Positions 35,490 through 44,026 of a DNA stretch of 64,000 nucleotides are shown here, piece by piece. Numbering within the stretch: the stretch's first letter is position 1; each line of letters starts with the position of its first letter. The notes under the pieces are model-generated. The model had not been told where the DNA came from and searched no databases. It worked only from the letters and a program-made list of their open reading frames with translations. Origin of the DNA: Methylomonas rapida (GTDB lineage: Bacteria; Pseudomonadota; Gammaproteobacteria; Methylococcales; Methylomonadaceae); contig NZ_CP113517.1 of NCBI RefSeq assembly GCF_024360925.2, positions 1,240,001 to 1,304,000 on the forward strand, read 5' to 3'. Position numbers and translations under genes: made by a program.

Positions 35490-36590
35490 ATGAAAATATT
35501 GGCTTTATCGGGCAGTTTGCGGGCGGCTTCCATCAATTCCGCCGTGCTGCGCGCCCTAAGAGTTCTGGCGCCGGCCTCGATCGAAGTTTATTTGTTTACC
35601 GGGCTTGGCGACTTGCCTTTATACAATCCGGATTTAGAGAGCTCGCCTCCGTCCGTCGCGGCGCAATTACGCCGCGAAGTGGCCTCGGCGGATGCCTTGC
35701 TGATTGCCAGCCCGGAATATGCCCACGGCGTCACCGGCACCATCAAAAACGCGCTAGATTGGTTGGTGGCATTCGAGGGCTTTGCTGATAAACCGGTAGC
35801 AGTATTGAACGCGACGCCGCGCGCCCACCACGCCGACGCCGCACTCCGGGAAACCTTGATCACCATGTCGGCCAAGCTGATCGAAGCGGCATCGATCACC
35901 TTGCCGTTGCCAAGCGCTAATATCGGCGACGCAGATCTGCTGGCTATGCCAGAAATAGTCTCTTTACTCACCGGCGTAATAGTGGAAATCGAACGCGCGG
36001 CGATGAAGCCATACCTGAACAGTAGCCTTTATATCGACAACCAACATCCCGCCGTCGTCGCGCAAGCCGCAAAATTGGCGGACGGCTGCGCCGACGAGGA
36101 AGAAATCGCCAAACGCTGTTTCGAATTCGTCCGCGACGAGATCAAGCATGGTTGGGACTACCGACTGAATCCCGTGACCTGTAAAGCCTCCGAGGTGTTA
36201 ATCCATGGCAACGGATTCTGTTACGCTAAAAGCCATTTGCTGGCGGCGCTGTTGCGCGCCAATGGCATTCCGGCCGGGCTTTGTTACCAGCGGTTGACGA
36301 TAGACGGTGACCAACCGCCTTATTGCCTGCACGGTTTGAACGCGGTTTACCTGCAACAATACGGCTGGTACCGGATCGATGCGCGCGGCAATAAACCTGG
36401 CGTGGCAGCGGACTTTTGCCCGCCGCTGGAGAAATTGGCGTTTCCGATCGTTAATCCTTTGGAACAAGATTTACCAGGCATCCGGGCTGAGCCCCCGCCG
36501 GCCGTCGTCAAAGTCCTAACCGAACACCAAACTATCGAGCAGGTTTATAACAACTTGCCGGACGTTGACCTTCAAAATCATACGGTCTAA
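35490..36590 (+). CDS. Fusion of NADPH-dependent FMN reductase and transglutaminase-like domain
   Basis: A 366-residue two-domain protein. Residues 1-172 form an NADPH-dependent FMN reductase flavodoxin fold (LALSGSLRAASINSAVLRAL with the FMN phosphate loop, then SPEYAHGVTGTIKNALDWLV). Residues 180-366 form a transglutaminase/cysteine-protease-like domain with the full triad: Cys244 in GNGFCYAKSH, His281 in CLHGLNAVY and Asp297 in RIDARGN. Both domains look complete. Such proteins usually occur separately; the combined function is unknown. Confidence 0.88.
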   Translation: MKILALSGSLRAASINSAVLRALRVLAPASIEVYLFTGLGDLPLYNPDLESSPPSVAAQLRREVASADALLIASPEYAHGVTGTIKNALDWLVAFEGFADKPVAVLNATPRAHHADAALRETLITMSAKLIEAASITLPLPSANIGDADLLAMPEIVSLLTGVIVEIERAAMKPYLNSSLYIDNQHPAVVAQAAKLADGCADEEEIAKRCFEFVRDEIKHGWDYRLNPVTCKASEVLIHGNGFCYAKSHLLAALLRANGIPAGLCYQRLTIDGDQPPYCLHGLNAVYLQQYGWYRIDARGNKPGVAADFCPPLEKLAFPIVNPLEQDLPGIRAEPPPAVVKVLTEHQTIEQVYNNLPDVDLQNHTV

Positions 36591-36601
36591 CAGAAGCGAA
36601 T

Positions 36602-37147
36602 ATGGCCAGAAATATTGAAATCAAAGCGCGAATCGACAGCATCCAATCATTATGGCCGCTGGTGGTCAATATTGCCGATGAAGGGCCCATCGAAATCATC
36701 CAAGACGATACCTTTTTTCCTTGCGCTAATGGCAGACTGAAACTTCGTGCCTTCTCCGATCATGATGGACAGCTGATTTTCTATCAGCGTCCCGACAGCG
36801 CAGGTCCAAAGCAGTCTTTTTATGTGATTTCGCCCACCGCATCGCCGGATACGCTCCGGCAAAGCTTGACGCTTGCTTATGGTGAAAGCGGTAGGGTGCG
36901 AAAACACCGCACATTGTTCATGGTCGGCAGAACCCGAATGCATTTGGATAAAGTCGAAGGGCTGGGTGATTTTCTGGAATTGGAAGTGGTGCTTGCCGAA
37001 GACGAAGCTAACGAAGCCGGCTTGTCCATTGCTCATGAATTACTGGAAAAACTGGGCATCAGCCATCAATGGCTGATAGAGGAAGCGTATGTGGATCTAT
37101 TGGCAAGATTGCCTGGCAAGGTAATCCACCAGCCTGACAATCAGTAA
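36602..37147 (+). CDS. CYTH-domain protein (class IV adenylate cyclase-like)
   Basis: A 181-residue CYTH-fold protein. The N-terminal E-I-K-A-R (IEIKARIDS) metal and triphosphate motif and RLKLRAF near residue 46 are present, with DKVEGLGDFLELEVVL later giving more of the acidic tunnel residues. The family includes CyaB-type cyclases, thiamine triphosphatases and tripolyphosphatases. The exact activity cannot be told from sequence. It follows the fusion gene by 11 bp. Confidence 0.9.
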   Translation: MARNIEIKARIDSIQSLWPLVVNIADEGPIEIIQDDTFFPCANGRLKLRAFSDHDGQLIFYQRPDSAGPKQSFYVISPTASPDTLRQSLTLAYGESGRVRKHRTLFMVGRTRMHLDKVEGLGDFLELEVVLAEDEANEAGLSIAHELLEKLGISHQWLIEEAYVDLLARLPGKVIHQPDNQ

Positions 37148-37194
37148 ATCAGTACACGCTTGAAATGAATAGCAAGAATCAGAGAGGAATTTCC

Positions 37195-37626
37195 ATGGAC
37201 GTCTCGCAATTACCCTTCAATCGGCTTATCGGACTGGAGCTCGCCCATCCGGATAGCGGCTTTTTAGTTTGCTTGCCCGATAAACTGCAATACACCAATC
37301 ATCTCGGCACCGTTCATGGCAGTGCCTTATTAGCGGTTGCCGAGGCGGGTTCCGGTATATTCCTTTCGCAACACTTTGCTAACGAAACCGGAGTGATTCC
37401 GGTCGTGAGAAAGCTCGAAGCCAAGTTTCGTAAACCAGCGTCTGGTCAGGTATCCGCCCGATGCGAAGTAGCCTCTGACGAACTTGTCCGCTGGTCGACC
37501 GAGTTCGCGTCTCGCGGGCGGGTATCGGCGCCTATTCCGGTAGAGGTTGTCGATGGAGCCGGCGTTGTAGTCCTGTCTGCAATAGTCGAGTGGTTTATTG
37601 TCCGCGATACCCCTAATTTACCTTAG
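37195..37626 (+). CDS. Hotdog-fold thioesterase-like protein (DUF4442/PaaI-like)
   Basis: A 143-residue protein from the ATG at 37195, preceded by AGAGAGGA at 37180-37187. The hotdog helix region is HLGTVHGSALLAVAEAGSG, where the conserved His-Gly sits at the usual active-site turn, followed by strands such as VIPVVRKLEAKFRKPASG. It is probably an acyl-CoA thioesterase or a related binding protein. Substrate unknown. Confidence 0.82.
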   Translation: MDVSQLPFNRLIGLELAHPDSGFLVCLPDKLQYTNHLGTVHGSALLAVAEAGSGIFLSQHFANETGVIPVVRKLEAKFRKPASGQVSARCEVASDELVRWSTEFASRGRVSAPIPVEVVDGAGVVVLSAIVEWFIVRDTPNLP

Positions 37627-37633
37627 GCCTTTT

Positions 37634-37975
37634 ATGCAAGCAATCGACCGATCATCCGCCGAGCACTACCATTGGGGCGATGCCTGCGACGGCTGGCATC
37701 TTGTAAAACGAACCGACATGTCGGTTATCTCCGAACGCGTGCCGCGGGGCGCATGCGAAGTACGTCACTATCATGTAAGCGCTCGCCAGTTTTTCTACAT
37801 TTTGCGAGGGGATGCCATCATGGAAATAAACGGCAAACGCATCCAGCTATCCGAAGGGCAAGGCATTGAGGTGGCTCCCGGTACGCCACACCAATTCAGG
37901 AATGAATCGAGTGCTGACGTCCAGTTCCTGGTGATCTCTCATCCGGCTACACTGAGTGACCGTGTAGAGGTTTAA
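37634..37975 (+). CDS. Small cupin-domain protein
   Basis: A 113-residue cupin from the ATG at 37634; the upstream part of the frame overlaps the previous gene. First motif: EVRHYHVSARQFFYILRG. Second motif: VAPGTPHQFRNES. It is close to mannose-6-phosphate isomerase-like small cupins. Substrate not evident. It sits 7 bp after the thioesterase gene. Confidence 0.87.
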   Translation: MQAIDRSSAEHYHWGDACDGWHLVKRTDMSVISERVPRGACEVRHYHVSARQFFYILRGDAIMEINGKRIQLSEGQGIEVAPGTPHQFRNESSADVQFLVISHPATLSDRVEV

Positions 37976-38033
37976 CATGATGCTCAAATGTAACGCCAGC
38001 GCCTTAGTTCCAGGTTATATTGCAAGTTAAGTA

Positions 38034-38594
38034 ATGGAAATTACATTAATCAGGCACGGTAAGCCCACGTTCGAGCTAAAAGGCAAGGCCAAGGCGCGGG
38101 ACGTTGGCCAGATTATCAGCCGTTATGATTTATCCGGTATAGCGGACGAACCGCCGGAAAACGCAAAGCAGCTCGCATCGGCATGCCATGTCGCCGTTTG
38201 TAGCGATTTTACTCGTTCTTTGGAATCGGCCAAGGCACTGGGATTTGGCGATATTTTGCTGAGCGACTCAGTGTTTCGGGAAATTGCTATTCCTCATTTC
38301 AAAAAGGGTTCGTTGACGATGTCGGTTGGTGCCTGTGGTGTGCTACTGCGATGTCTGTCTGCCGTTGGTTTCTCGCGAAACGGTGAGTCGTTGTTAATGG
38401 CAAAAAAGAGGGCGCAAGTTGCGGCGTCGACATTAATAGACGTGGCGCATGAGCATAAAAATGTCTTGCTGGTGGGCCATGGTTTCGTTAATTACTTCAT
38501 AGCCCAGGAGTTGTTAGCCAGAAACTGGGTTGGTCCCTCAAAGCCGGGCGGCGGCTATTGGGAATATGGGGTATATCACTATCGTGCAACATGA
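38034..38594 (+). CDS. Histidine phosphatase (SixA/phosphoglycerate mutase-like)
   Basis: A 186-residue phosphatase with the catalytic RHG at the start (ITLIRHGKP, His9), VCSDFTRSLESAKALG giving the second conserved Arg, and a VLLVGHGFVNYF block with the second catalytic His. A degenerate relative lies at 17.4-17.9 kb, also just downstream of a cupin gene. Substrate unknown; such proteins dephosphorylate small molecules or phosphohistidine. Confidence 0.9.
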   Translation: MEITLIRHGKPTFELKGKAKARDVGQIISRYDLSGIADEPPENAKQLASACHVAVCSDFTRSLESAKALGFGDILLSDSVFREIAIPHFKKGSLTMSVGACGVLLRCLSAVGFSRNGESLLMAKKRAQVAASTLIDVAHEHKNVLLVGHGFVNYFIAQELLARNWVGPSKPGGGYWEYGVYHYRAT

Positions 38595-38621
38595 CATTCA
38601 AAGGGACAACGCCTCACTTTT

Positions 38622-39443
38622 ATGCAGAATCCAAAAAACATGCTTGCATCCATTACCGGCAACACCAAAATACTCGGCGTAATAGCCGACCCCGTCAGCC
38701 AGGCTAGAACGCCGGTCATGGCAAACACATTACTGGATGAACGGGGACTCTTGGGGGCCTTTGCAATGCTTCCCATGCAAGTCTCGGCAGAAGGCTTTCC
38801 CGCATTTATTGCGGGCCTGCGCGCTATGAAAAACTTCGGAGGCGCAGTCGTCTCCATGCCTCATAAAATCTTTACCGCCAGTTTAGTCGATGAACTTACC
38901 CCAGAGGCACGCCTGGTCGGCGCCGTGAATGTGGTTCGCCGAAACCGAGACGGCCGCCTCATCGGCACCATGCTGGACGGCGAGGGTTTTATTGCCGGAC
39001 TAGCCGGCGCCGGATACAGTGTGAAAGGTGCACGCGTCCTTCTTGTCGGGGCCGGAGGTGCGGCATCGGCTATTGCTTTTGCCCTTGCAAAAAACGGCTG
39101 CGCTTCACTCAGCATACAGAATCGAGCACCGGAAAGAGCCAGAGGTCTGTTGGAGCGAGTTACCCATGTTTATCCTCAAGTCGAGGGCACAACAGAAATT
39201 CATGCAACATCGCACTACGATATCGCGATCAACGGCACTTCTCTCGGCATGAAACCAAATGATGATCTGCCGATTAGCAAATCGCTGATCGCGCGCTGCG
39301 ATCTGATAGCCGAGTGTGTGATCGCGCCGGAAATGACGCCGCTACTCCAGGAAGCGTCCGATCAGGGGAAGGTCGTCCACACTGGCGTTCCTATGTTGGC
39401 TGCACAAATGAATCTCATGTTGGCGTTCATGGGAGCCGAGTAA
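38622..39443 (+). CDS. Shikimate/quinate dehydrogenase-family protein (AroE-like)
   Basis: A 273-residue protein with the AroE layout: substrate-binding N-terminal domain with SMPHK (catalytic Lys near residue 83) and the catalytic Asp in GTMLDGEGFIAGLAG, and a Rossmann domain with VLLVGAGGAASAIAFAL. It lacks some canonical AroE features (the usual SPSLHN motif reads QARTPVMAN here), so it is probably a paralogue (YdiB/RifI/quinate type) rather than the housekeeping aroE. Confidence 0.85.
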   Translation: MQNPKNMLASITGNTKILGVIADPVSQARTPVMANTLLDERGLLGAFAMLPMQVSAEGFPAFIAGLRAMKNFGGAVVSMPHKIFTASLVDELTPEARLVGAVNVVRRNRDGRLIGTMLDGEGFIAGLAGAGYSVKGARVLLVGAGGAASAIAFALAKNGCASLSIQNRAPERARGLLERVTHVYPQVEGTTEIHATSHYDIAINGTSLGMKPNDDLPISKSLIARCDLIAECVIAPEMTPLLQEASDQGKVVHTGVPMLAAQMNLMLAFMGAE

Positions 39444-39648
39444 TATGCAATATGCCAAGATAGCTTGTCGATACAGAGCAACTCCTAAACTGCAGTTGCA
39501 GTGATAGCCGGATAATAAGCGAGCTGCGCGCCGGAAATTACAAGTTTCGCACCATACCCTGTCAATACTGACAGTTGTTGCAAGACATCATCCGGGTTGT
39601 AATTAACCCAAAACAATCCGTTTCTATGCAGAAATTGCTGGAGTTCAA

Positions 39649-40050
39649 ATGCTAGGTGAAACAACAGGCACCGTTCGTGTTTTATTGCGGCTGGAGGGAT
39701 TTTGCGTTCTGGTTGCCGCCTGCCTCGCTTATGCAAAATTCGATCTGGACTGGAGCACGTTCGCAATCTACTTCCTGGTCCCCGATATTTCTTTGCTGGG
39801 TTATTTCACCGGAGCCAAAGTGGGCGCCATTAGCTATAACACTGCGCACTCATACCTCGGTGCCGTTGCCAGCCTGGTAATCGGTTTTGTGGTGCCGTCC
39901 CCGGCACTTCAATGTGCAGGTTTAATCTGGTGTGCCCATATTGGTTTTGATCGGGCTCTGGGTTACGGCCTCAAATACCCGGAGGGATTCGGCTTTACCC
40001 ATCTTGGCCGCATCGGGCGAATTCCTGTCAAACATTCAGAAGTGCAATAA
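39649..40050 (+). CDS. DUF4260 membrane protein
   Basis: A 133-residue protein with about three or four hydrophobic helices and the DUF4260 pattern: LLRLEGFCVLVAACLAYAKF, then FLVPDISLLGYFTGAKVGA and the C-terminal HIGFDRALGYGLKYPEGFGF block, which contains the invariant D-R-x-L-G-Y-G-L-K stretch. Function unknown. It stands alone, 205 bp after the AroE-like gene. Confidence 0.85.
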   Translation: MLGETTGTVRVLLRLEGFCVLVAACLAYAKFDLDWSTFAIYFLVPDISLLGYFTGAKVGAISYNTAHSYLGAVASLVIGFVVPSPALQCAGLIWCAHIGFDRALGYGLKYPEGFGFTHLGRIGRIPVKHSEVQ

Positions 40051-40086
40051 CCAGATTAGAAACCCAGAACATTTAGGAAGATTGAA

Positions 40087-40770
40087 TTGGCTTTTACACT
40101 CGACAAGGTCGTACCTTGGGGACGTTCATACACCGAATATGTCAGCATGTTTAGCCTGACCGAGGCCGATCTTGGCAGTCGTATTTTGGGTTGCGGTGAC
40201 GGGCCTGCCGGATTCAACGCTGAACTGACCAAACGCGGCGGTGCAGTGGTTTCTGTTGATCCTGTCTATATCTTTGATGTCGAGCAGATTAAAAGCCGCA
40301 TAGCGGAGACCTATGAAACTGTCATGGCTCAAATGCGTTACAACCAAACCGACTACGTATGGGATGTCATTCCATCAATAGAAGCGCTCGGAGAAATCCG
40401 AATGTCGGCCATGGACACTTTCCTCTCCGATTTCGAGTTGGGCAAGCAACAAGGCCGATATGTAGCTGGAGAGTTACCTTCGCTGCCTTTCGAAAACGGA
40501 AAATTCGATATTGCCTTGTCGTCGCATTTTCTGTTTTTGTACAGCGCACACTTGTCGGCAGAATTTCATCTTCAAGCGTTACAGGAAATGTTACGCGTCG
40601 CTAGGGAGGTGCGGGTATTTCCGCTGCTTGCGCTGGATGGATCGGTATCGCCTTATCTTTCTCTTGTCAGCGAAGAATTTGCCAGCCGAGGTTTTGATGT
40701 GCAGATCGTTAAGGTTGATTACGAATTTCAACGCGGCGGTAATCAAATGCTGGTCATCAAGCCTAAATAA
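40087..40770 (+). CDS. SAM-dependent methyltransferase-like protein
   Basis: A 227-residue protein starting with TTG at 40087, preceded by AGGAAG at 40075-40080. SAM motif I is ILGCGDGPAGFNAELTKRGG, the motif II acidic residue is in VVSVDPVY, and FDIALSSHFLFLYSAHL occupies the catalytic region, which is atypical (SSHFLFLY). Related proteins are annotated only as methyltransferase-domain. Substrate unknown. Confidence 0.8.
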   Translation: MAFTLDKVVPWGRSYTEYVSMFSLTEADLGSRILGCGDGPAGFNAELTKRGGAVVSVDPVYIFDVEQIKSRIAETYETVMAQMRYNQTDYVWDVIPSIEALGEIRMSAMDTFLSDFELGKQQGRYVAGELPSLPFENGKFDIALSSHFLFLYSAHLSAEFHLQALQEMLRVAREVRVFPLLALDGSVSPYLSLVSEEFASRGFDVQIVKVDYEFQRGGNQMLVIKPK

Positions 40771-40809
40771 CGAACTTGGATTAAAGCAACTGTCGCTCTG
40801 AGTACGCGA

Positions 40810-41292
40810 ATGAAACTGGAATTTATACAAGCAACGCCAGACCACGCAGAAATTATAGGCTCGCTGGTCGTCCAGCTTACACAGGAAATCTGTGCGCGCA
40901 CTCATGCCCAGCATTTCGATATTGATTTGGCAGGTACGGTTCAGTGCTGTGAAGCCTTGTTATCCGCAGGTCACTACGCGGCTATCATCGGCTGGTCGGA
41001 TGATATCCCAGTGGCTGTTTCGACCATCACCGAAACCTATGCGTTATATGCCGGCGGCAAAATCGGCGTCATTCAAGAGTTTTACGTCATTCCTGAGTTT
41101 CGCTGTTCGGGTGTCGGTACACTGTTGATTGAGCAGGTTAGAATTTATGGGCAACAGCGGGCTTGGTCGTGCATCGAGTTATGTACGCCGCCGCTTCCGG
41201 AATTTGAGCGGACATTAAGTTTTTATCAGCATAATGGTCTTATTCCGGTTGGCGGTCGGAAAATGAGACAGAATTTAGCTACAAATGGCTAA
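40810..41292 (+). CDS. GNAT N-acetyltransferase
   Basis: A 160-residue GNAT. Strand and pyrophosphate-loop features are GVIQEFYVIPEFRCSGVGTL (R-x2-G-x-G type) followed by LIEQVRIYGQQRAWSCIELC and FYQHNGLIPVGGRKM at the end. Substrate unknown. It lies 39 bp downstream of the methyltransferase gene. Confidence 0.9.
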   Translation: MKLEFIQATPDHAEIIGSLVVQLTQEICARTHAQHFDIDLAGTVQCCEALLSAGHYAAIIGWSDDIPVAVSTITETYALYAGGKIGVIQEFYVIPEFRCSGVGTLLIEQVRIYGQQRAWSCIELCTPPLPEFERTLSFYQHNGLIPVGGRKMRQNLATNG

Positions 41293-41333
41293 GCAATCGT
41301 GTGCTTTGCGTTAGCTGCCATGGAGGAAGGTTG

Positions 41334-41900
41334 ATGAAATACAGTAGTTGGTTTGTCGTGATTCTCCTGCTGTTGCCGATTTCCGCGTTGGCTTTTTTCA
41401 GACCAGTTTGGGTGCTGATTCCAGAAGCATTCGGCGTCTATTGCAACAAACAAAACCTATGCGTAGAGGATTTATCTCGGCTTGCTGCGGCGGAATCTCT
41501 ACTCAACGACTCGAAAAGTTATCTTGCCACGCAATGGGGCTTGTCTATCGGCGAGCCGAAAATCATCTTTTGTAGCACGGAGCAATGCCGGTCCGCGTTC
41601 GGCCTATCGAACAAGGCTGGATTCACCTTGGGCAGTTTCGCTATCGCCATCGCGCCGCGCGGTTGGCAGCAATACTACGTGGCGCATGAACTCATTCATC
41701 ATTGGCAGGCTGATAATTTCGGCAGCCTGGTGCTGCTAACCGGAGAGCAGTGGCTGATCGAAGGCATGGCCTACGCCCTGAGTAACGATCCGCGGATAGA
41801 ACTGCAGCAGCCGTTTGAATCCTATCGTCAGCGGTTCAATGACTGGTACAGGCTTAATGCCGGTATTCCGCTCAAAGAATCGCTGGGTGGAGTGCTCTAA
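41334..41900 (+). CDS. Small membrane-anchored or secreted gluzincin-like metallopeptidase
   Basis: A 188-residue protein from the ATG at 41334 (GGAGGA ribosome site at 41322-41327; the upstream extension to 41301 is unlikely). An N-terminal hydrophobic segment (residues 6-22) acts as signal or anchor. Residues 118-122 are HELIH, a zinc HExxH motif, and Glu143 in WLIEGMAYALS is well placed as the third ligand, as in gluzincins. Cys37, Cys43, Cys80 and Cys85 could form disulfides. I do not recognise a named family. Confidence 0.75.
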   Translation: MKYSSWFVVILLLLPISALAFFRPVWVLIPEAFGVYCNKQNLCVEDLSRLAAAESLLNDSKSYLATQWGLSIGEPKIIFCSTEQCRSAFGLSNKAGFTLGSFAIAIAPRGWQQYYVAHELIHHWQADNFGSLVLLTGEQWLIEGMAYALSNDPRIELQQPFESYRQRFNDWYRLNAGIPLKESLGGVL

Positions 41901-42018
41901 AAATGGCGTCTATTAGACTTATGTTTCATCCAAAAAATTGGCTTGGTACGATAAGTTTTAGGCAGTCATTTAGCCCGGTTGCTCAGCACCTCAATCCATA
42001 TCACTACCCACTATCATA

Positions 42019-42699
42019 ATGAAATATAAAGGAATTATTTTTGATTTCAATGGCGTTTTGCTTTGGGACGCACCGTTTCACGTTCAGGCCTGGCAAGCGA
42101 CAGCGCTACGACTAAGAGGCTCACCATTAAGCGACAACGAATTTTCAATCCATGTGCATGGCCGTACCAATAGTCACATTTTGTGCTATCTCAGCGACCG
42201 AACTCCTCAAGGGCAAGAGCTGCTTGAGCTGATCCAAATCAAAGAGTCTATGTACCGAGATTTATGCTTAAAAAATCCAGAAATGTTTGTCTTGTCTCCC
42301 GGTGCCGAGGCACTGCTCGACTTCGTTTCTAGCAAAGATATACCGCGCACCATCGCGACAGCCTCCGAAAAAACCAATCTGGATTTTTTCACCCAGCACC
42401 TCGGTCTGGATAAGTGGTTCGATCTGCAACGGATTGTCTACGATGACGGCGCTCTTCCCGGTAAGCCCGCGCCGGATATGTATGCCAAGGCGGCGGGCAA
42501 TATTGGTTTACTACCGCACGAATGCGTAGTTGTCGAAGATGCCATTTCCGGTTTCCAATCCGCCCATGCCGCCAACATCGGCCATATCGTCGGTATTGGT
42601 CCGCTTGAGACGCATAACAGGCTTCTCGGCTGCCAGGGCGTCTCGACCGTGATCGAGAGTTTTGAGCAATTTCCGCGCGAGTTGTTGGTCAATGCATGA
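42019..42699 (+). CDS. HAD-superfamily phosphatase/mutase
   Basis: A 226-residue HAD protein. The nucleophile motif is GIIFDFNGVLLWD, where the usual DxDG reads D-F-N-G, so the second acid-base Asp is replaced by Asn. Motif II lies in TIATASEKTN, motif III Lys in PGKPAPDMYAKAAG, and the acidic VVVEDAISGFQSA is motif IV. Beta-phosphoglucomutase and sugar phosphatase relatives share this arrangement. The D-to-N change may alter or reduce hydrolysis. Confidence 0.88.
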   Translation: MKYKGIIFDFNGVLLWDAPFHVQAWQATALRLRGSPLSDNEFSIHVHGRTNSHILCYLSDRTPQGQELLELIQIKESMYRDLCLKNPEMFVLSPGAEALLDFVSSKDIPRTIATASEKTNLDFFTQHLGLDKWFDLQRIVYDDGALPGKPAPDMYAKAAGNIGLLPHECVVVEDAISGFQSAHAANIGHIVGIGPLETHNRLLGCQGVSTVIESFEQFPRELLVNA

Positions 42700-42786
42700 C
42701 TTGATAACTGAGAACGGTTCAGTGCAAATACAGACCAAAAGACAGGAGCCGACCAGCTATGGCGTATCAATTAGGCAACGCGGTAG

Positions 42787-43446
42787 ATGAACAATATTTG
42801 TGTCATCTTCGATTTGGACGGCACGCTGGTTGACAGCGAGGGACTGTGCAATCAAGCCTTTCTCGATCTGCTTCCGCAATTGCATGATCCACTGGTGACA
42901 TTGACCGAGCGCTATCGCGGCCAAAAACTAAGCTCGATTCTGATTGACCTTGAAAACCGTCTTGGCCTAAATCTGCAAAATTCGTTTGAACAGCACTATC
43001 GCCAGCGTGTTGCGGAACTCTTCGCGCGTGAGTTGAAACCCATGCCAGGCGTTTTGGAAATGCTCGCAACCCTGAATTCGCCGAAATGCATTGCCTCCAG
43101 CGGACCACTTCCGAAAATCCGTCAGGCCTTGAAAGTCAGTGGTCTTGCCGCTTATTTTGGTGACAATCTATTCAGTTCGTATGAGATCGGTTCATGGAAA
43201 CCCGATCCGGGTTTATTCCAATATGCCGCCCATGCGATGGGCTTTGTGCCTAGTCAGTGCGCGGTGATTGAAGATAGTGAAGTGGGGATTGAGGCTGCCA
43301 TAGCAGCAGGCATGACGCCGCTTTACTATGTACAAACCGGCGTGACCACTTCGTATCAGGCCGCGGGCAATGTTGTATTTGATGATATGTCGCAGCTGCC
43401 GCAACTGCTCAAGCAATTTGCTAATATGACCCAATCCAACCGTTAG
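42787..43446 (+). CDS. HAD-superfamily phosphatase (beta-phosphoglucomutase-like)
   Basis: A 219-residue HAD protein with a complete DxDGT nucleophile (CVIFDLDGTLVDSE), motif II in CIASSGPLPKI, motif III Lys in GSWKPDPGLFQYAA and motif IV in CAVIEDSEVGIEAA. It resembles the YieH/6-phosphogluconate phosphatase group (SSGP and EDSEVG). It is a second HAD gene 87 bp after the first; the two are not close copies. Confidence 0.92.
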   Translation: MNNICVIFDLDGTLVDSEGLCNQAFLDLLPQLHDPLVTLTERYRGQKLSSILIDLENRLGLNLQNSFEQHYRQRVAELFARELKPMPGVLEMLATLNSPKCIASSGPLPKIRQALKVSGLAAYFGDNLFSSYEIGSWKPDPGLFQYAAHAMGFVPSQCAVIEDSEVGIEAAIAAGMTPLYYVQTGVTTSYQAAGNVVFDDMSQLPQLLKQFANMTQSNR

Positions 43447-43568
43447 CTATTCAATCCACCGAGACAGATATGGGCAAGCGCTTCAACGAACTATCCGCCA
43501 AACCAATCCATGTCGTCACCCGAATGACTAACATAATAGCGACAAAGGCAGTATCTAGGTAAATCATC

Positions 43569-43982
43569 ATGAGTAATTTAACAGGCAGTTGCCTATGCGG
43601 TGCCGTCCAATACGAAATAGCGAACCCGCTACGGTTTGCCCACAATTGCCACTGCACTATGTGCCGAAAAGCGAAAGGCGCGGCATTTGCCACTTGGGCA
43701 TACGTAGAATATCGAGATTTTCGATGGATTCATGGGAGTGAGCTACTGGGAGAATATCGCTCATCCCCTGATGTCCGGCGAACATTTTGCAAGGTGTGCG
43801 GCTCTACCTTGCAGTACATTGCAGATCAGGCGTTTCCAGATGCTTTCGGGTTAGCATTGGGTACGGTAAATGGTGACCCAGGCTGTAAACCGATGCGCCA
43901 TGTCATGGTCGGCTCAAAAGCGCCGTGGTTCGTAATCGCCGATCATCTGCCTCAGTCAGTGGAAGCCGCACCTAGTGAATAG
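43569..43982 (+). CDS. GFA-family zinc protein
   Basis: A 137-residue GFA (glutathione-dependent formaldehyde-activating-like) protein with the zinc-binding cysteines in SCLCGAVQYE, HNCHCTMCRKAKGAAF and CKVCGSTLQYI. The family's link to formaldehyde is doubtful (true activity is known for few members), so in a possible methylotroph this should not be taken as formaldehyde oxidation. It is a stand-alone gene. Confidence 0.92.
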   Translation: MSNLTGSCLCGAVQYEIANPLRFAHNCHCTMCRKAKGAAFATWAYVEYRDFRWIHGSELLGEYRSSPDVRRTFCKVCGSTLQYIADQAFPDAFGLALGTVNGDPGCKPMRHVMVGSKAPWFVIADHLPQSVEAAPSE

Positions 43983-44026
43983 TGCTAGCTTTAAATCATA
44001 TTCAACTGCTAATCATGGGATATTGA

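Noticed and set aside
43569..43982. Formaldehyde-glutathione enzyme for methylotrophy
   Set aside because: The gene is GFA family, but most GFA proteins have no shown formaldehyde activity, and no S-hydroxymethylglutathione dehydrogenase gene is near.
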